Below are positions 1-8,089 of a stretch of DNA of 14,741 nucleotides, piece by piece. The position numbers and the translations under genes are program-made. The notes beneath the pieces are model-generated. The model worked only from the letters and a program-made list of their open reading frames with translations. It was not told where the DNA came from and did not search any database. This DNA comes from Ectocarpus siliculosus (taxonomy: Eukaryota > Sar > Phaeophyceae > Ectocarpales > Ectocarpaceae), in the NCBI GenBank assembly GCA_000310025.1, contig FN648947.1, positions 8,251 to 22,991 on the forward strand, written 5' to 3'. The first letter of the stretch is position 1. Each line of letters starts with the position of its first letter.

Positions 1-254
1 AAGCGAAGGGGTACAGCCGTATCGCAAGCCGGGTGGTAAGTGGCACGACATACAAATGTCGGCACTAACCGTGCACAGCGTGACCCTTCTCTGCACTTTG
101 AAAGAACACATCTGAAGAGCCAAATGAAGACTACATACATAGTATTTCGAGCAAATATTACGTGCCTCAACAGCCATTCGAGGGTGGTCGCCTAAGCCGT
201 TTAGCGTTCGAAGTTCAGTGCGGAATCTTGAAAATGTTTGTTGTAATTCTTGAT
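1..254. other. No gene seen at left edge
   Basis: No coding region is supported. It lies downstream of the minus-strand membrane-protein gene and may hold its 3' untranslated region. Confidence 0.4.
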
Positions 255-1922
255 TTAGTCTAATCTGGAGTATTGTCGGAGGGTTACAGACAAACCACAG
301 TAATACAACGAAATCATACCAATAAGAACAAAAAATAATAAGAAGAATAGAAATTGGAGGTACTCCGACCTCGGGTTCGTTCTGGCTAGACTATCTACAG
401 CGCTGACACTGGCGATATATACAACATTACGGGAGGCCACGCCGATTCGACACCTCTTATCTTACCAGGGCCCGGCGTAGGTGTTGGCGGCGTAGGCGTA
501 GGTGTTGGCGGCGGAGGCGTTGGCGGCACTGATGGTTGCACAGACGGTAGGGCAAAGAGACCACGCGATACATAAACACGGTGCAAATTTTGTGGGGTCG
601 TATCAACATCATGGTGCCTATGCATGGGAGGAGCAAAAAGAGCGAAGACAACTCCAGCAACGAACGCGTATGTATCATAGTATCAAAATGGAGGGCTAGA
701 CAGCAGTAGTTCAAACTTCACACACTCACGGCCTCTTGTGCCTGTTAACCCACCAAAGGGAGCAGACGCAGATAAGTGGCAGTGGTAGTAGATCGTTCAC
801 GCGCATTACACAGTTAAAGAAAATGCCACGTTGAATAGAAAGTTGGCTACATGGTACCGGCGCGATGTCCAAGGAGGAAGCGTTACATCAACACCAGTCG
901 ATGGCAAGAAACGGGCCCCGCCGACAAATTCCCACCTGGTGGGGGTGAAGGCCCTCCCCCTGTAGGGTCCGGTGTAGGTGCCGGCGTCGGGGGTGGCGTA
1001 GATGGTGACGGGGTCGTGCTGGGTTGTATCGTGGGTGTCGGCGTAGTAGGGTACGGCGTAGTAGGGTACGGCGTAGTAGGGTACGGCGTAGTAGGGTACG
1101 GCGTAGTAGGGTACGGCGTAGTAGGGTACGGCGTAGTAGGCGCTGGTGTGGGTAACGGCGTAGGTGCTGGCATCGGCGTCGGCGTTGTCGTTGTTGGTAG
1201 CACCAAGGATAGGAAACAGGAGAGACATTCGTGGGGCATGAACACGGGGTCAACAAAATAAAGATACAGATCCATCATTTGGAAAATCGTGTTGACTTGT
1301 TCGTCATGATACCGGAAAATAGTATCATCATGGCCATCATCGCCTGAGGGCTTCTGAACATCCTGTTCGACATGGTTCCTAGCACTTGCTTGCGCTCCAC
1401 AGCAATCTTCGCATTTAACCAGAGGACCTCTGTACCGGTACCTTCAATACACTTACTTCCTTCACGTACCGGCAGCAGAGAACTCAACACATGATACAGT
1501 GGAGCATCTCCGCAATGGGCCACCACTTTCGAACACGTCGCTTGAAGAAACTCTCTCGGGCAAGCATCCCCGATGCGAACAAAGTCGTCGACAGTAACGA
1601 ATCCTTCCCCCGTGTGTCAGCGGAAAATCTGCTGCGTCCGAGCGTTTAGGCGGCGTCACATACCGGAGCCCACTAACGAAAATTCTAAAACGCGCTGTCT
1701 TACCTGAACCGCAGCAAAAATCTTCAGTACATTTAAGGCTGCTGCTGGTGCCGTCGCCGCAGTCGACATCATCGCCAACGTAGAGCAGGTTCGGGTCCTC
1801 GCATTCAATTATCTCGTTCGTCACGTCCCACCGGTATTTCCATCCGCAACAGAATGCTGCAGGATATGACAAGCCGTCGGAAACGATATGACGGAACAGA
1901 TATACGTGTGAGAATTTGGAGT
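255..1922 (-). CDS. Spliced gene: Cys-rich, Pro/Thr-repeat, single-pass membrane protein (unknown function)
   Basis: I do not recognise the family. Model, read on the minus strand: exon A 1922-1704 is Cys-rich (CCGWKYRW, then CTEDFCCGSG) and ends at CAG|GTAAGA. A 100-bp intron follows. Exon B starts at 1603 and joins in phase 1 as GSGFVTVDDFVRIGDACP. Its frame changes by -1 somewhere in 1441-1380 and continues as GDDGHDDTIFRYHDEQVNTI, then Pro/Thr-rich sequence with TTPYP repeats, ending at CAG|GTGGGA (936). Exon D, about 651-466, is again Pro/Thr-rich (acceptor uncertain). Exon E, 394-255, follows a 71-bp intron whose phase also matches. It encodes a hydrophobic segment (FLFFLLFFVLIGMISLYYCG), a short tail and a stop. 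About 400 residues in total. This looks like an extracellular Cys domain on a Pro-rich stalk with a C-terminal membrane anchor. The 5' end is not found; exon A probably begins at an acceptor at 1923-1924. The frame break could mean a pseudogene or an assembly indel. Confidence 0.55.
1041..1140. repeat. 15-bp tandem repeat encoding TTPYP units
   Basis: The unit gcgtagtagggtacg occurs six times in full and identically, plus a further 10 bases. On the minus strand it encodes Tyr-Pro-Thr-Thr-Pro repeats in the stalk of the membrane-protein gene. The 15-bp period keeps the frame. All six copies are identical, so the array is probably recent and length-variable. Confidence 0.95.
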
Positions 1923-1950
1923 CTGACACCAAGCGATGGTTGTAAACAGG

Positions 1951-2253
1951 TCGCCCCGGTGGTCTAGTTGGTATCCTCGAAACCTTCCAGAGGTCAGGTC
2001 AGGGGTTCAAATTCCGGCGTAAGCGAACTTTTCTTGCAAAGTGAGTTTTTCTCTCGCTTCCGCTCCTGGCCCAGTGGATAGCGTGTACACAGAGGGAAGA
2101 GAGTACTGAACTCTTCTCGCATCAAAAATCGCATGCAAAGTACCGCAGAAGGGAAGCGTAGAGAGGGGCTCTTCTGTGTGCCCACGGGTTGGAGTAAACG
2201 GCACTAGTGCTGTGAGCGCTGACTTGAAGTGAAGACAAGAAACAAAAAAAAAA
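1951..2253 (+). mobile_element. tRNA-derived SINE-like retroposon
   Basis: An A-box-like motif TGGTCTAGTTGG lies at 1960-1971 and a B-box-like motif GGTTCAAATTCC at 2004-2015, at tRNA-like spacing. A run of 13 A at 2244-2256 forms the tail. AAACAGG occurs at 1944-1950, just before the head, and again at 2254-2260, overlapping the A-run; it could be a target-site duplication. The acceptor and T stems do not pair well, so this is a degenerate tRNA-like head and not a working tRNA. A second A-box-like motif, TGGCCCAGTGG at 2067-2077, sits inside the body and suggests a composite origin. SINEs are transcribed by RNA polymerase III and mobilised by a LINE in trans. The exact ends are inferred from the A-tail and the short duplication. 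Confidence 0.5.
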
Positions 2254-2422
2254 AAACAGGGCGTCTCACGGGGGTCTCCCCCGCGTGGACCCTACCTACA
2301 CCCATGCCTCTTTTGCTGCGTTCCCCAATCCCACCGGTATTGTCGGGAACGCGTGTCAGGCGTCTTGAACGAGCGGGCATATTGGTTTGCACCTCACTCC
2401 TTATGACCGTTAGTGAGAGATC

Positions 2423-2746
2423 ATGGACACAAATAGCTCAGAAGTCATACCCGTGCAGGTCACGCTTTTTGAGGCTGATTTTGCCATGGTTTGGGTTGAA
2501 CTTGAACTTGAGACTCGGAGGTTTAACTGGTCTGGTAACGCTAGTCAGCGCGTACAAGGAAACCGAGCTTATCGTGATGCTCGGATAGCTTCGGCCGACC
2601 GCGAACTTGCTCGGAATCATGCCGAACGTTTCATTGCTCCTGGGTACGAGTTGGTTTCGACATTTGGTTGGCTCGCTTCTCTGTTTCTGTTTTGCCTGTC
2701 GGAGCCTACATTTGGTACAATGCTTTGGATGGACTTTGGTGGCTAG
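2423..2746 (+). CDS. Retroelement-like ORF, N-terminal part
   Basis: ATG at 2423 is preceded by in-frame TAG and TGA, so the start is well defined. The first ~80 codons look coding, with charged amphipathic sequence such as YRDARIASADRELARNHAER. The frame then becomes implausible after about codon 80 and stops at 2744-2746. The adjoining module continues in the -1 frame from about 2650. I take the two as one protein split by a single-base loss or a -1 frameshift. Product unknown. The Trp-rich C-terminal module reminds me of the chromo/Tudor-like tail next to integrases in repeat-family polyproteins, but no reverse transcriptase or integrase is visible here. Confidence 0.4.
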   Translation: MDTNSSEVIPVQVTLFEADFAMVWVELELETRRFNWSGNASQRVQGNRAYRDARIASADRELARNHAERFIAPGYELVSTFGWLASLFLFCLSEPTFGTMLWMDFGG

Positions 2747-2991
2747 GGCAGATTAGTAGTTTCGTAACAGGCCAGTACATTGTTCGATTTTTGGACACCC
2801 CCGGCCCTCGAAAGCTTTCTCTCCCAGAGTATACTTACTCCACGGTTTTGGATGCTCCTTGTGGTTCTTGGTGCTTGCAAAAACACCGTACTCGTGGTTT
2901 GACCAACCCTTCCACGGATGATGGCGTTACGTCGCGAACACCAGGCGTTGTGGTACAGCTGGCTGTTGCCCCATCTGGATCTGTGCTTTGA
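2668..2991 (+). CDS. Trp-rich Tudor/chromo-like module (C-terminal part of split ORF)
   Basis: This frame overlaps the previous ORF by 79 bases and has no ATG of its own at the coding-like start, so it is probably the continuation of that gene. The segment LPVGAYIWYNALDGLWWLGQ, then YIVRFLDTPGP, then GSWCLQKH has the look of a small SH3-fold barrel (Tudor, chromo or agenet type): an aromatic cluster, a Gly, then a beta-rich VRF strand. Such modules bind modified histone tails or nucleic acids and are common in retroelement polyproteins. That is inference from residue pattern only. Stop TGA at 2989-2991. The alternative is a decayed host gene. Confidence 0.4.
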   Translation: MARFSVSVLPVGAYIWYNALDGLWWLGQISSFVTGQYIVRFLDTPGPRKLSLPEYTYSTVLDAPCGSWCLQKHRTRGLTNPSTDDGVTSRTPGVVVQLAVAPSGSVL

Positions 2992-3017
2992 TATCATGCC
3001 GCCTACGGGCCGCTGCA

Positions 3018-3644
3018 CGTTTACGTGTTTGTTTGTTTATTTTCCTACATCGTACGCAGTGGTACGCTAGCGCGTGTTTGGGTGGTGTGAGCTTCTTCTA
3101 TTGTTGCAATAGTCATCCCGACCTTTGCGTGCCCAACGCGACCGAACCCCATTTTGATTCAGACTGGTTCCGTCGTTGGCGATGTGAATTCTCAGTAGTC
3201 ATCACTGTGTGGTGTGGGGATGGTTTGGAGTATTTGTCGGGGATGAACTCTTTTCTCCGACCCTAGTTGCTTTTATTTTATCTTATTTTGTCTGATTTGG
3301 AAAGTCGCATCTTCGATCTTTATTTATTTGAGGTTGAGTATTGGATTGAAGATAAAGTATATGCATCTACGACTTCCTAGGGTGGGCTAATGTAATGGAG
3401 CAACTAGTGTATTTGCATTGTACGAGCGTTTCATGAACGTTGTATGAGCGCTTATTTTCTCTGTTCCGCCATAACATAAGCTTGTGCTTACTTTGGACTG
3501 TACCCTCATCCTCTGGGGGAGGTGGAGGGGGGGGGGGGCGCATGGCCTCTATTTTTCAGGGGGGGTGTCGGGTACGGGTTGGGGATCGGGTCTATGTGTA
3601 CTGCATTCTGGAATTGTCCCCTCACTATAGCTACTACTGTGGAT
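3018..3644. other. No supported gene
   Basis: I see no convincing coding region. The stretch is T-rich around 3260-3330 and carries a run of 12 G at 3527-3538 after a purine-rich lead (about 3512-3538). That could be a polypurine tract, but I found no long terminal repeats to go with it. Confidence 0.4.
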
Positions 3645-3803
3645 TTTCAATATACAACTATCCTCACTCAACGCGTCTATGTGGCCGAATCTCCGATACA
3701 AATCAATCTGTGAGGTTTCAGTATGCAGTGTTCCTCACTCCATGCGTCTATGTGTCCGGCAATCGCAAACATCACTCAACCCGTGGGGGTTTAGTTTGCA
3801 GTT
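3645..3803 (+). repeat. 71-bp tandem repeat, last copy interrupted
   Basis: Copies start at 3645 and 3716. They share tttcartatrca, then cctcactc, then cgtctatgtg and the following region with moderate divergence. A third copy seems to start at about 3791 (ttagtttgcagtta) and to be cut by the inverted-repeat element. The bases right of that element (from 5220, gccacccaacgtc) resemble the expected continuation, cctcactcaacgcgtc. Confidence 0.5.
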
Positions 3804-3869
3804 ATTAAGGAATAATAAAAACACACACAGAAAGACTACCCATTCGAGATATACCCACAATCGAACGGG
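3804..3869 (+). repeat. Left terminal inverted repeat
   Basis: This is the left arm of the 1.4-kb element. It pairs with 5155-5220. Mismatches fall mainly in the A-rich outer third, around 3814-3826. Confidence 0.85.
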
Positions 3870-4009
3870 ATGTGGTGGAGTCTTTTCCGTGAGTGGAGGG
3901 AAACCGGCTGGGTACTGGACTTATTTCGAGTCTTTTGAAGTCTATACACTGATGATTTATACCAGTGATGCCAGCTGGTGCTAAGTACAAAAACATCTGT
4001 ATAGGTAAC

Positions 4010-4105
4010 TTACATTTTACAATACATCCCCTGTACTTCTCTACTGGGTCAACGACACAATATCGGGGAGAATCCCTCCGTTGTGTCGTGTATTGTAAAA
4101 TGTAA
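4010..4105. repeat. Perfect 16-bp inverted repeat with nested inner stem
   Basis: TTACATTTTACAATAC at 4010-4025 pairs perfectly with 4090-4105. An inner pair, ACGACACAA at 4052-4060 with 4081-4089, lies within it. The right-hand arms are contiguous (4081-4105); the left-hand arms are 26 bases apart. It may be a tiny foldback element nested in the larger one, or a structured part of that element. Confidence 0.85.
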
Positions 4106-4290
4106 CCTCCACAGGGAACACGGCGCAGTGTCTATTGACAGCTTGCTGGTTTATTAGACACATTAGGAATAATATTGTAAAAATCATGGAAGGAGGAACG
4201 AAGTCTACAGCAGTACATCACCAGCCCTACATCACTCGCTTTTCAAATCTACAGATTTTGGCCCCCTGGTACTGACACTATTGGGATCCC

Positions 4291-4519
4291 ACGTGGGACG
4301 TCCCATGGGACACGTGGGCCGGCCTATGGGACATGCGGGCCGACCCATGGGACAGGTGGGACATCCCACCTGTGCCATGGGACGGCCCATGCGGACGCAT
4401 GGGACACGTGGGACGTCCCATGGGACACCAAATCTAGAACGTGGGACTTGTGGGACGCCCCATGGCACCACGCTAGGGACGTCCCACGCGGCGCTCGAAA
4501 ACAGGCGTGGGACGTCCCA
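4291..4519. repeat. GC-rich palindromic minisatellite
   Basis: The array is degenerate and built on the self-complementary core GGGACGTCCC, present four times (4295, 4410, 4476 and 4509), plus variants such as GGGACATCCC. A 23-bp stretch is repeated exactly at 4291-4313 and 4406-4428. Intervening units are CATGGGAC- and CACGTGGG-like. Both strands are open here (Gly-Arg-Pro-Met-Gly type and its complement) only because the repeat lacks stops; I do not call genes. Confidence 0.8.
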
Positions 4520-5154
4520 GCCGGTCTCCTCTACGGTGTTCCACTGCTGTCCCACAGGCGTTCATAATAATTAGCTATATTTATCAGCTGATTTAGTGCA
4601 AGATAAGAGAATACCCGAATACGATACATGAATAGCGAGTTTGAATGTTAACGCTATCTTTCGAACTCACTCGTGTTGTTGGAACAGGGAGGTGGGCGCG
4701 CAATGGGCCATGCGTCTTGAGGAACCCTTCTCTCAGCGTGTCCGCTCAACCCTTTCGGGTCTACCGGCGCCCTGACATACAATAGATTGATCATTTGGGA
4801 ATGCTGGTGCTGTGGCATGCCATGGAGTCGCCGCCCTGTTTCCCTCCACGCCAGGTGTTGGCAAGTCCATAGGTAGGTGTGCCGTTTATTTTCGAATAGA
4901 CCGTGCTTCCCGGTGACCAATGAAAAGACGTTAGAACCAGCGGGAAAAGTCCAGGTAGGTCCCTGGACCGGCTAAATTTCGATAGTTGCGCATAGCTCTA
5001 GTGTACGTAAATGCGAATGCCACCACGAATGAATGTCTCCCCGTATCCTTTCACAGTGACACACATCAATAGCTGCACGTACATCCCCTGAAGCAAAGAG
5101 ACGGGAGGACTGCAAAAAGGTGCATTTGAAGGCCAACCAGGCCAGGAGTGGTAC
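4520..5154. other. Interior of the TIR element, no gene seen
   Basis: Unique sequence without a credible coding frame. A minus-strand open frame at 4654-4920 has no recognisable features. Confidence 0.4.
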
Positions 5155-5220
5155 CCCGTTCGACTGTGGGTATATCTCGAATGGGTAGTCTTTCTGTGCA
5201 TGATTTTAATATTCCTTAAT
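5155..5220 (-). repeat. Right terminal inverted repeat
   Basis: This is the right arm of the 1.4-kb element, the reverse complement of 3804-3869. Similarity ends inside at about 5154, so the repeat is about 60-66 bp and not a long foldback. Confidence 0.85.
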
Positions 5221-5943
5221 GCCACCCAACGTCATTTCCTTTGCCCCGCATGTTTTCGTTCCCTCTACATACAGGTGTGCCTCGTACGACTGGTTTTTAA
5301 TATGCCACTCTGGGAGGACCTGACTGAGCAATGTTACCGCCAAGCCGGACGGCGCCTTTCGGAACCACACGGAGTCTGCGATCATGGTTTTGCTTCATGA
5401 ACTCCACAGCCACAACCACATGCGACGGTTGCCCGATGGCCGGCCCGCGACTGAGAGAATGCGTCGTCAGTTCGAACGCTCCTTCAGGGAACAGTTCTCG
5501 CTCACCGACCACCAGTACGATACCATCACCAGAATATTCGACCGTTGTTCGATCGGGGACATCCCGGGTTCGGTATCAGACGCCGTCCCCCCACCCGCCC
5601 ACGGCGTATGCCCACGGTACACGAGAAAATGCTTCGCCTCCGACACGCAAATGTGCTGTGGCCACACGCTGCGATCGCGCTTGGTGCATGCGACTGTGTA
5701 CGAGCGGGACGGTTGCTACCCTGCTTTCTACGCCGTCAAGAACTGTAGAGGCGGTTGCGGAGCGAGGTATATGTTCGACAAGCGGGTTGTACGCGGCACG
5801 AGGAATGGGTCGGACTGCTCCTGGCATGTATACAAGTCGTAGGACGACAGGAAGCTGCCGGATTTCATTGCTTCCAAGTCGGGACACTTCATCATCAGCT
5901 CGTCGTTCCTCCGGGACGCGGCGATAAACCAGAAAACCAGCAA

Positions 5944-6740
5944 GTACGTCCTTTCCTCACACGTGAGTATACAGGATGCTACCTGCGCCCACGTTACACA
6001 TGGAAATACGCATATTTTTGTGCGTAGATGTTGAGAAGCACGCTGACCCCTATACTTTCTCCTGACCGGTGGTGTACTGGTCATCGTTCTTGCCAAAAAA
6101 TCATGCCGCAATAACCTGGCGGGTATTCAGTTTGCCATTCGTCTTTTTGAACGCCAGTAGTACAACTTGTTGAGCCGATGTCTCGGCCGGGGATGTATTT
6201 ACAGTCTGTGCCGAAGGCGCTGTCTCCGCCCTTGTCATCATCTCTCCCACGCCTGCTTCGAACATTAGGGCACGCTGGAGAGACATCCAACTCTTGTAGT
6301 ACGTCGGCTTTTCCGCTGAACGGCGCGTATCCTTTCAGGATACGGATTACGGACAACACTGTGACTCGATTTGGTTTACCTACCACGTTGGCTCATTACC
6401 TGTTGGGCAAAATGGGTTACGCTGTGCAACGAGGGACGCTGTCTTCTGGAGCTGCTGGTGTTGTTCGTGCGAGGTGTAGGTAGTGTTAACACAAAGTTTC
6501 GAAGCGCGATGACTATACTACTTAGCGCTGACTGGTCGGTTTGTGGTCATCGTGCCTACGAGCAGTAGATATCCGTGCGGGCGACGTTGCGTACTGCGCA
6601 GGGGATGTATACCCCGCAGAAACACGTGTTTGACGACTAGCAAACGATCAGCGCTGACTATTACGCCTGGTACGCCCACGGCGCCTCCCGTCCCACTTCT
6701 GCTCTGTGCGATCCAACCCCGATCCCCCACACCCGTACAG
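5944..6740 (+). other. Presumed intron of the CxC5-like gene
   Basis: This is the 797-bp gap between two exons that join in frame. It may hide a further small exon: the frame around 6340-6470 reads plausibly (TRFGLPTTLAHYLLGKMGYA), but I could not place matching splice sites. Confidence 0.4.
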
Positions 6741-6880
6741 GGCCGGCTTTCAGACCTTCGCGGAAATCCACAACCGCACGGTGAGGCACGAAGGCGGTTC
6801 CAGGAAGGTCCCGCTCACCGGCTCTGTCCTGCTGGAGTGCTGGGCCCTGTTTGCGGCACTCAAGCTCAAGCAGTGCAAAG

Positions 6881-7357
6881 GTAAGGCCCGGGGCTATCAC
6901 CGAAGGTGTCGGGTACACTAGACGCGTTTTCGCTCGTCAGTACCATGGGCCACATCACACGTTAACATTCTTACTGAAGTAGACCCTTCATCGCTCATGT
7001 GTGGATGTAGCTTGGAATTTGAAGCACCCCGTCCGCTCGTGCGTTCACTTGAAGCGGCCGAAATCTTTCACGCAGATTTAAATGTTGCGTCGAAACGGAC
7101 CCTTTCCGAGCACATATGGTTGATGACAACATTTGACAACACGAAATCCCGCCGACACCCCCAACCAATATTACCTGGGGGGGTGAGTTGCGTCCTTCGC
7201 CGCGCAAGAGTAATGTTAGCTAAACGCCATACGCCCAAAGTAGTGTCATCTAAACGCCGTCGTAACAATGCCCGAGTTTTTCTGTCCACGAACATATATG
7301 AACGGAAGATGTAGTTTCACGTCTTGGCTTCGTGTCCCCACACGCTCGGTGGTCAAG
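6881..7357 (+). other. Presumed intron of the CxC5-like gene
   Basis: It begins with a clear donor (GTAAGG) and ends before LDRIKSAMW. The acceptor at 7356-7357 (caag) is weak and was chosen only because its phase fits. No other coding region is supported inside. Confidence 0.35.
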
Positions 7358-7900
7358 CCCTCGACCGCATCAAGTCGGCGATGTGGTCCGCCAAGTCTCG
7401 CGGATGGATTCACGTCACGCTCGCAAACGCTCCGTGTGAAAAATGCGTGACGAAACCAACACCCCGATTCACCGCTGAGGGACTTGGCTTCGGATGTTCC
7501 CTAGACAAGCTTGTCAAAACCGTTCGAGTCGAAGCAAACGTCAGTCATTCCATTCGGTACTCTCCTTCATTTCCAGCGCATGCCGGGTTGACTGAACTAG
7601 GCCGATTGAGGTCCGGAGAGTCTCTTCTCCCGCAGCCAGGGGTGTTTCTTAGCTTCTCTATCGCTCGCTTGTCATCCCCTTTGTAACGACCCAAGCCTTC
7701 CCCTGACGATCGCCCGTAGGTCGCAAAAAATACCACACCCCCTGGACCGATTCTCAAATATCGGTTTCTACACGACGGAGAGGATGCCGATATCAGGGTG
7801 AGTCTTACGGTGTGATTATTTCCGGATTGGATGTGGGGAAGGGGGGGGGGCTTTTCAGAGCCAAGAAACATTCGGGCGTCTTACGGGTAGGAAAATGGCA

Positions 7901-8015
7901 ATTTCCAACAGCCCAAAATCCACCAGCGCAGTTTCCAGCAGCGATTCCGGCCGGCCTGTTAGAAAATTGGCCCATTTTCCAACGGCGATCCTGTTGGAAA
8001 ATCGCTGTTAGAAAT
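7901..8015. repeat. Cluster of CTGTTRGAAAAT motifs in both orientations
   Basis: CTGTTAGAAAAT is at 7956-7967, CTGTTGGAAAAT at 7991-8002 and CTGTTAGAAAT at 8005-8015. Inverted copies are ATTTCCAACAG at 7901-7911 and ATTTTCCAAC at 7974-7983. The pair 7974-7983 and 7993-8002 forms a perfect 10-bp stem with a 9-base loop. Function unknown. The surrounding stretch 7687-8089 has two long G runs and no gene I can support. Confidence 0.65.
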
Positions 8016-8089
8016 GGGGGGGGGTACTCCCTGGTCACCCCCCGATCGTGCCAGAACGAGGAACTACACCGTCTGCTGGCCAAACAGAG

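Larger units (their letters stand above)
3809..5215. mobile_element. Non-autonomous TIR element flanked by TTAA
   Basis: Bases 3804-3869 match the reverse complement of 5155-5220 at about 61 of 66 positions, including an unbroken stretch around gactacccattcgagatat. TTAA lies at 3805-3808 and at 5216-5219, directly outside GGAAT...ATTCC. That fits duplication of a TTAA target (piggyBac-like). A TA duplication (Tc1/mariner-like) would also fit, with the element then 3808-5216. No transposase frame is present inside, so it would depend on a partner in trans. The interior holds a strong hairpin and a palindromic minisatellite. It interrupts a 71-bp repeat and lies about 110 bp upstream of the CxC5-like exon. 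Confidence 0.8.
5329..7686 (+). pseudogene. KDZ transposon-associated CxC5-like cysteine-cluster protein, broken by TAG
   Basis: Exon 1 (5329-5943) reads NVTAKPDGAFRNHTESAIMV, a charged helical stretch, then a cysteine cluster: CCGHTL, YERDGCYPAFYAVKNC, CGARYMF. After HVYKS there is an in-frame TAG (5840-5842), yet the same frame continues as coding (DDRKLPDFIASKSGHFIISS). Exon 1 ends best at AA|GTACGT. Exon 2 (6741-6880) joins in phase after an acceptor at tacag: AGFQTFAEIHNRTV, then LLECWALFAALKLKQCK, ending at AAAG|GTAAGG. Exon 3 starts near 7358: LDRIKSAMWSAKSRGWIHV, then CEKC. Its 3' end is unclear; the frame is open to TAA at 7684-7686. The order CxxC, YxxDG, CxxC-Y, FLxxA, FAEIxN, WxHxxxxxCxxC resembles CxC5/CxC6 clusters tied to KDZ transposases. 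No KDZ catalytic domain is visible. An alternative exon-1 donor is at 5963. Confidence 0.55.

Noticed and set aside
851-1278. Four overlapping ORFs on both strands across the TTPYP repeat
   Set aside because: A 15-bp repeat without stops opens several frames; only the minus-strand Pro/Thr frame connects by matched splice phases.
1949-2025. Functional tRNA gene
   Set aside because: A- and B-box motifs are present, but acceptor and T stems do not pair and no proper anticodon arm forms; a SINE head explains it better.
3500-3540. LTR retrotransposon polypurine tract
   Set aside because: Purine-rich G run is present, but no flanking long terminal repeats or primer-binding site were found.
4232-4574. 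Opposed ORFs over the minisatellite
   Set aside because: Low-complexity translations of a palindromic repeat, with no start context or splice partners.
5331-5927. 198-residue plus-strand ORF
   Set aside because: Shadow frame of the CxC5-like exon, rich in Ser/Thr/Arg with no domain pattern; the cysteine-cluster frame is far more protein-like.
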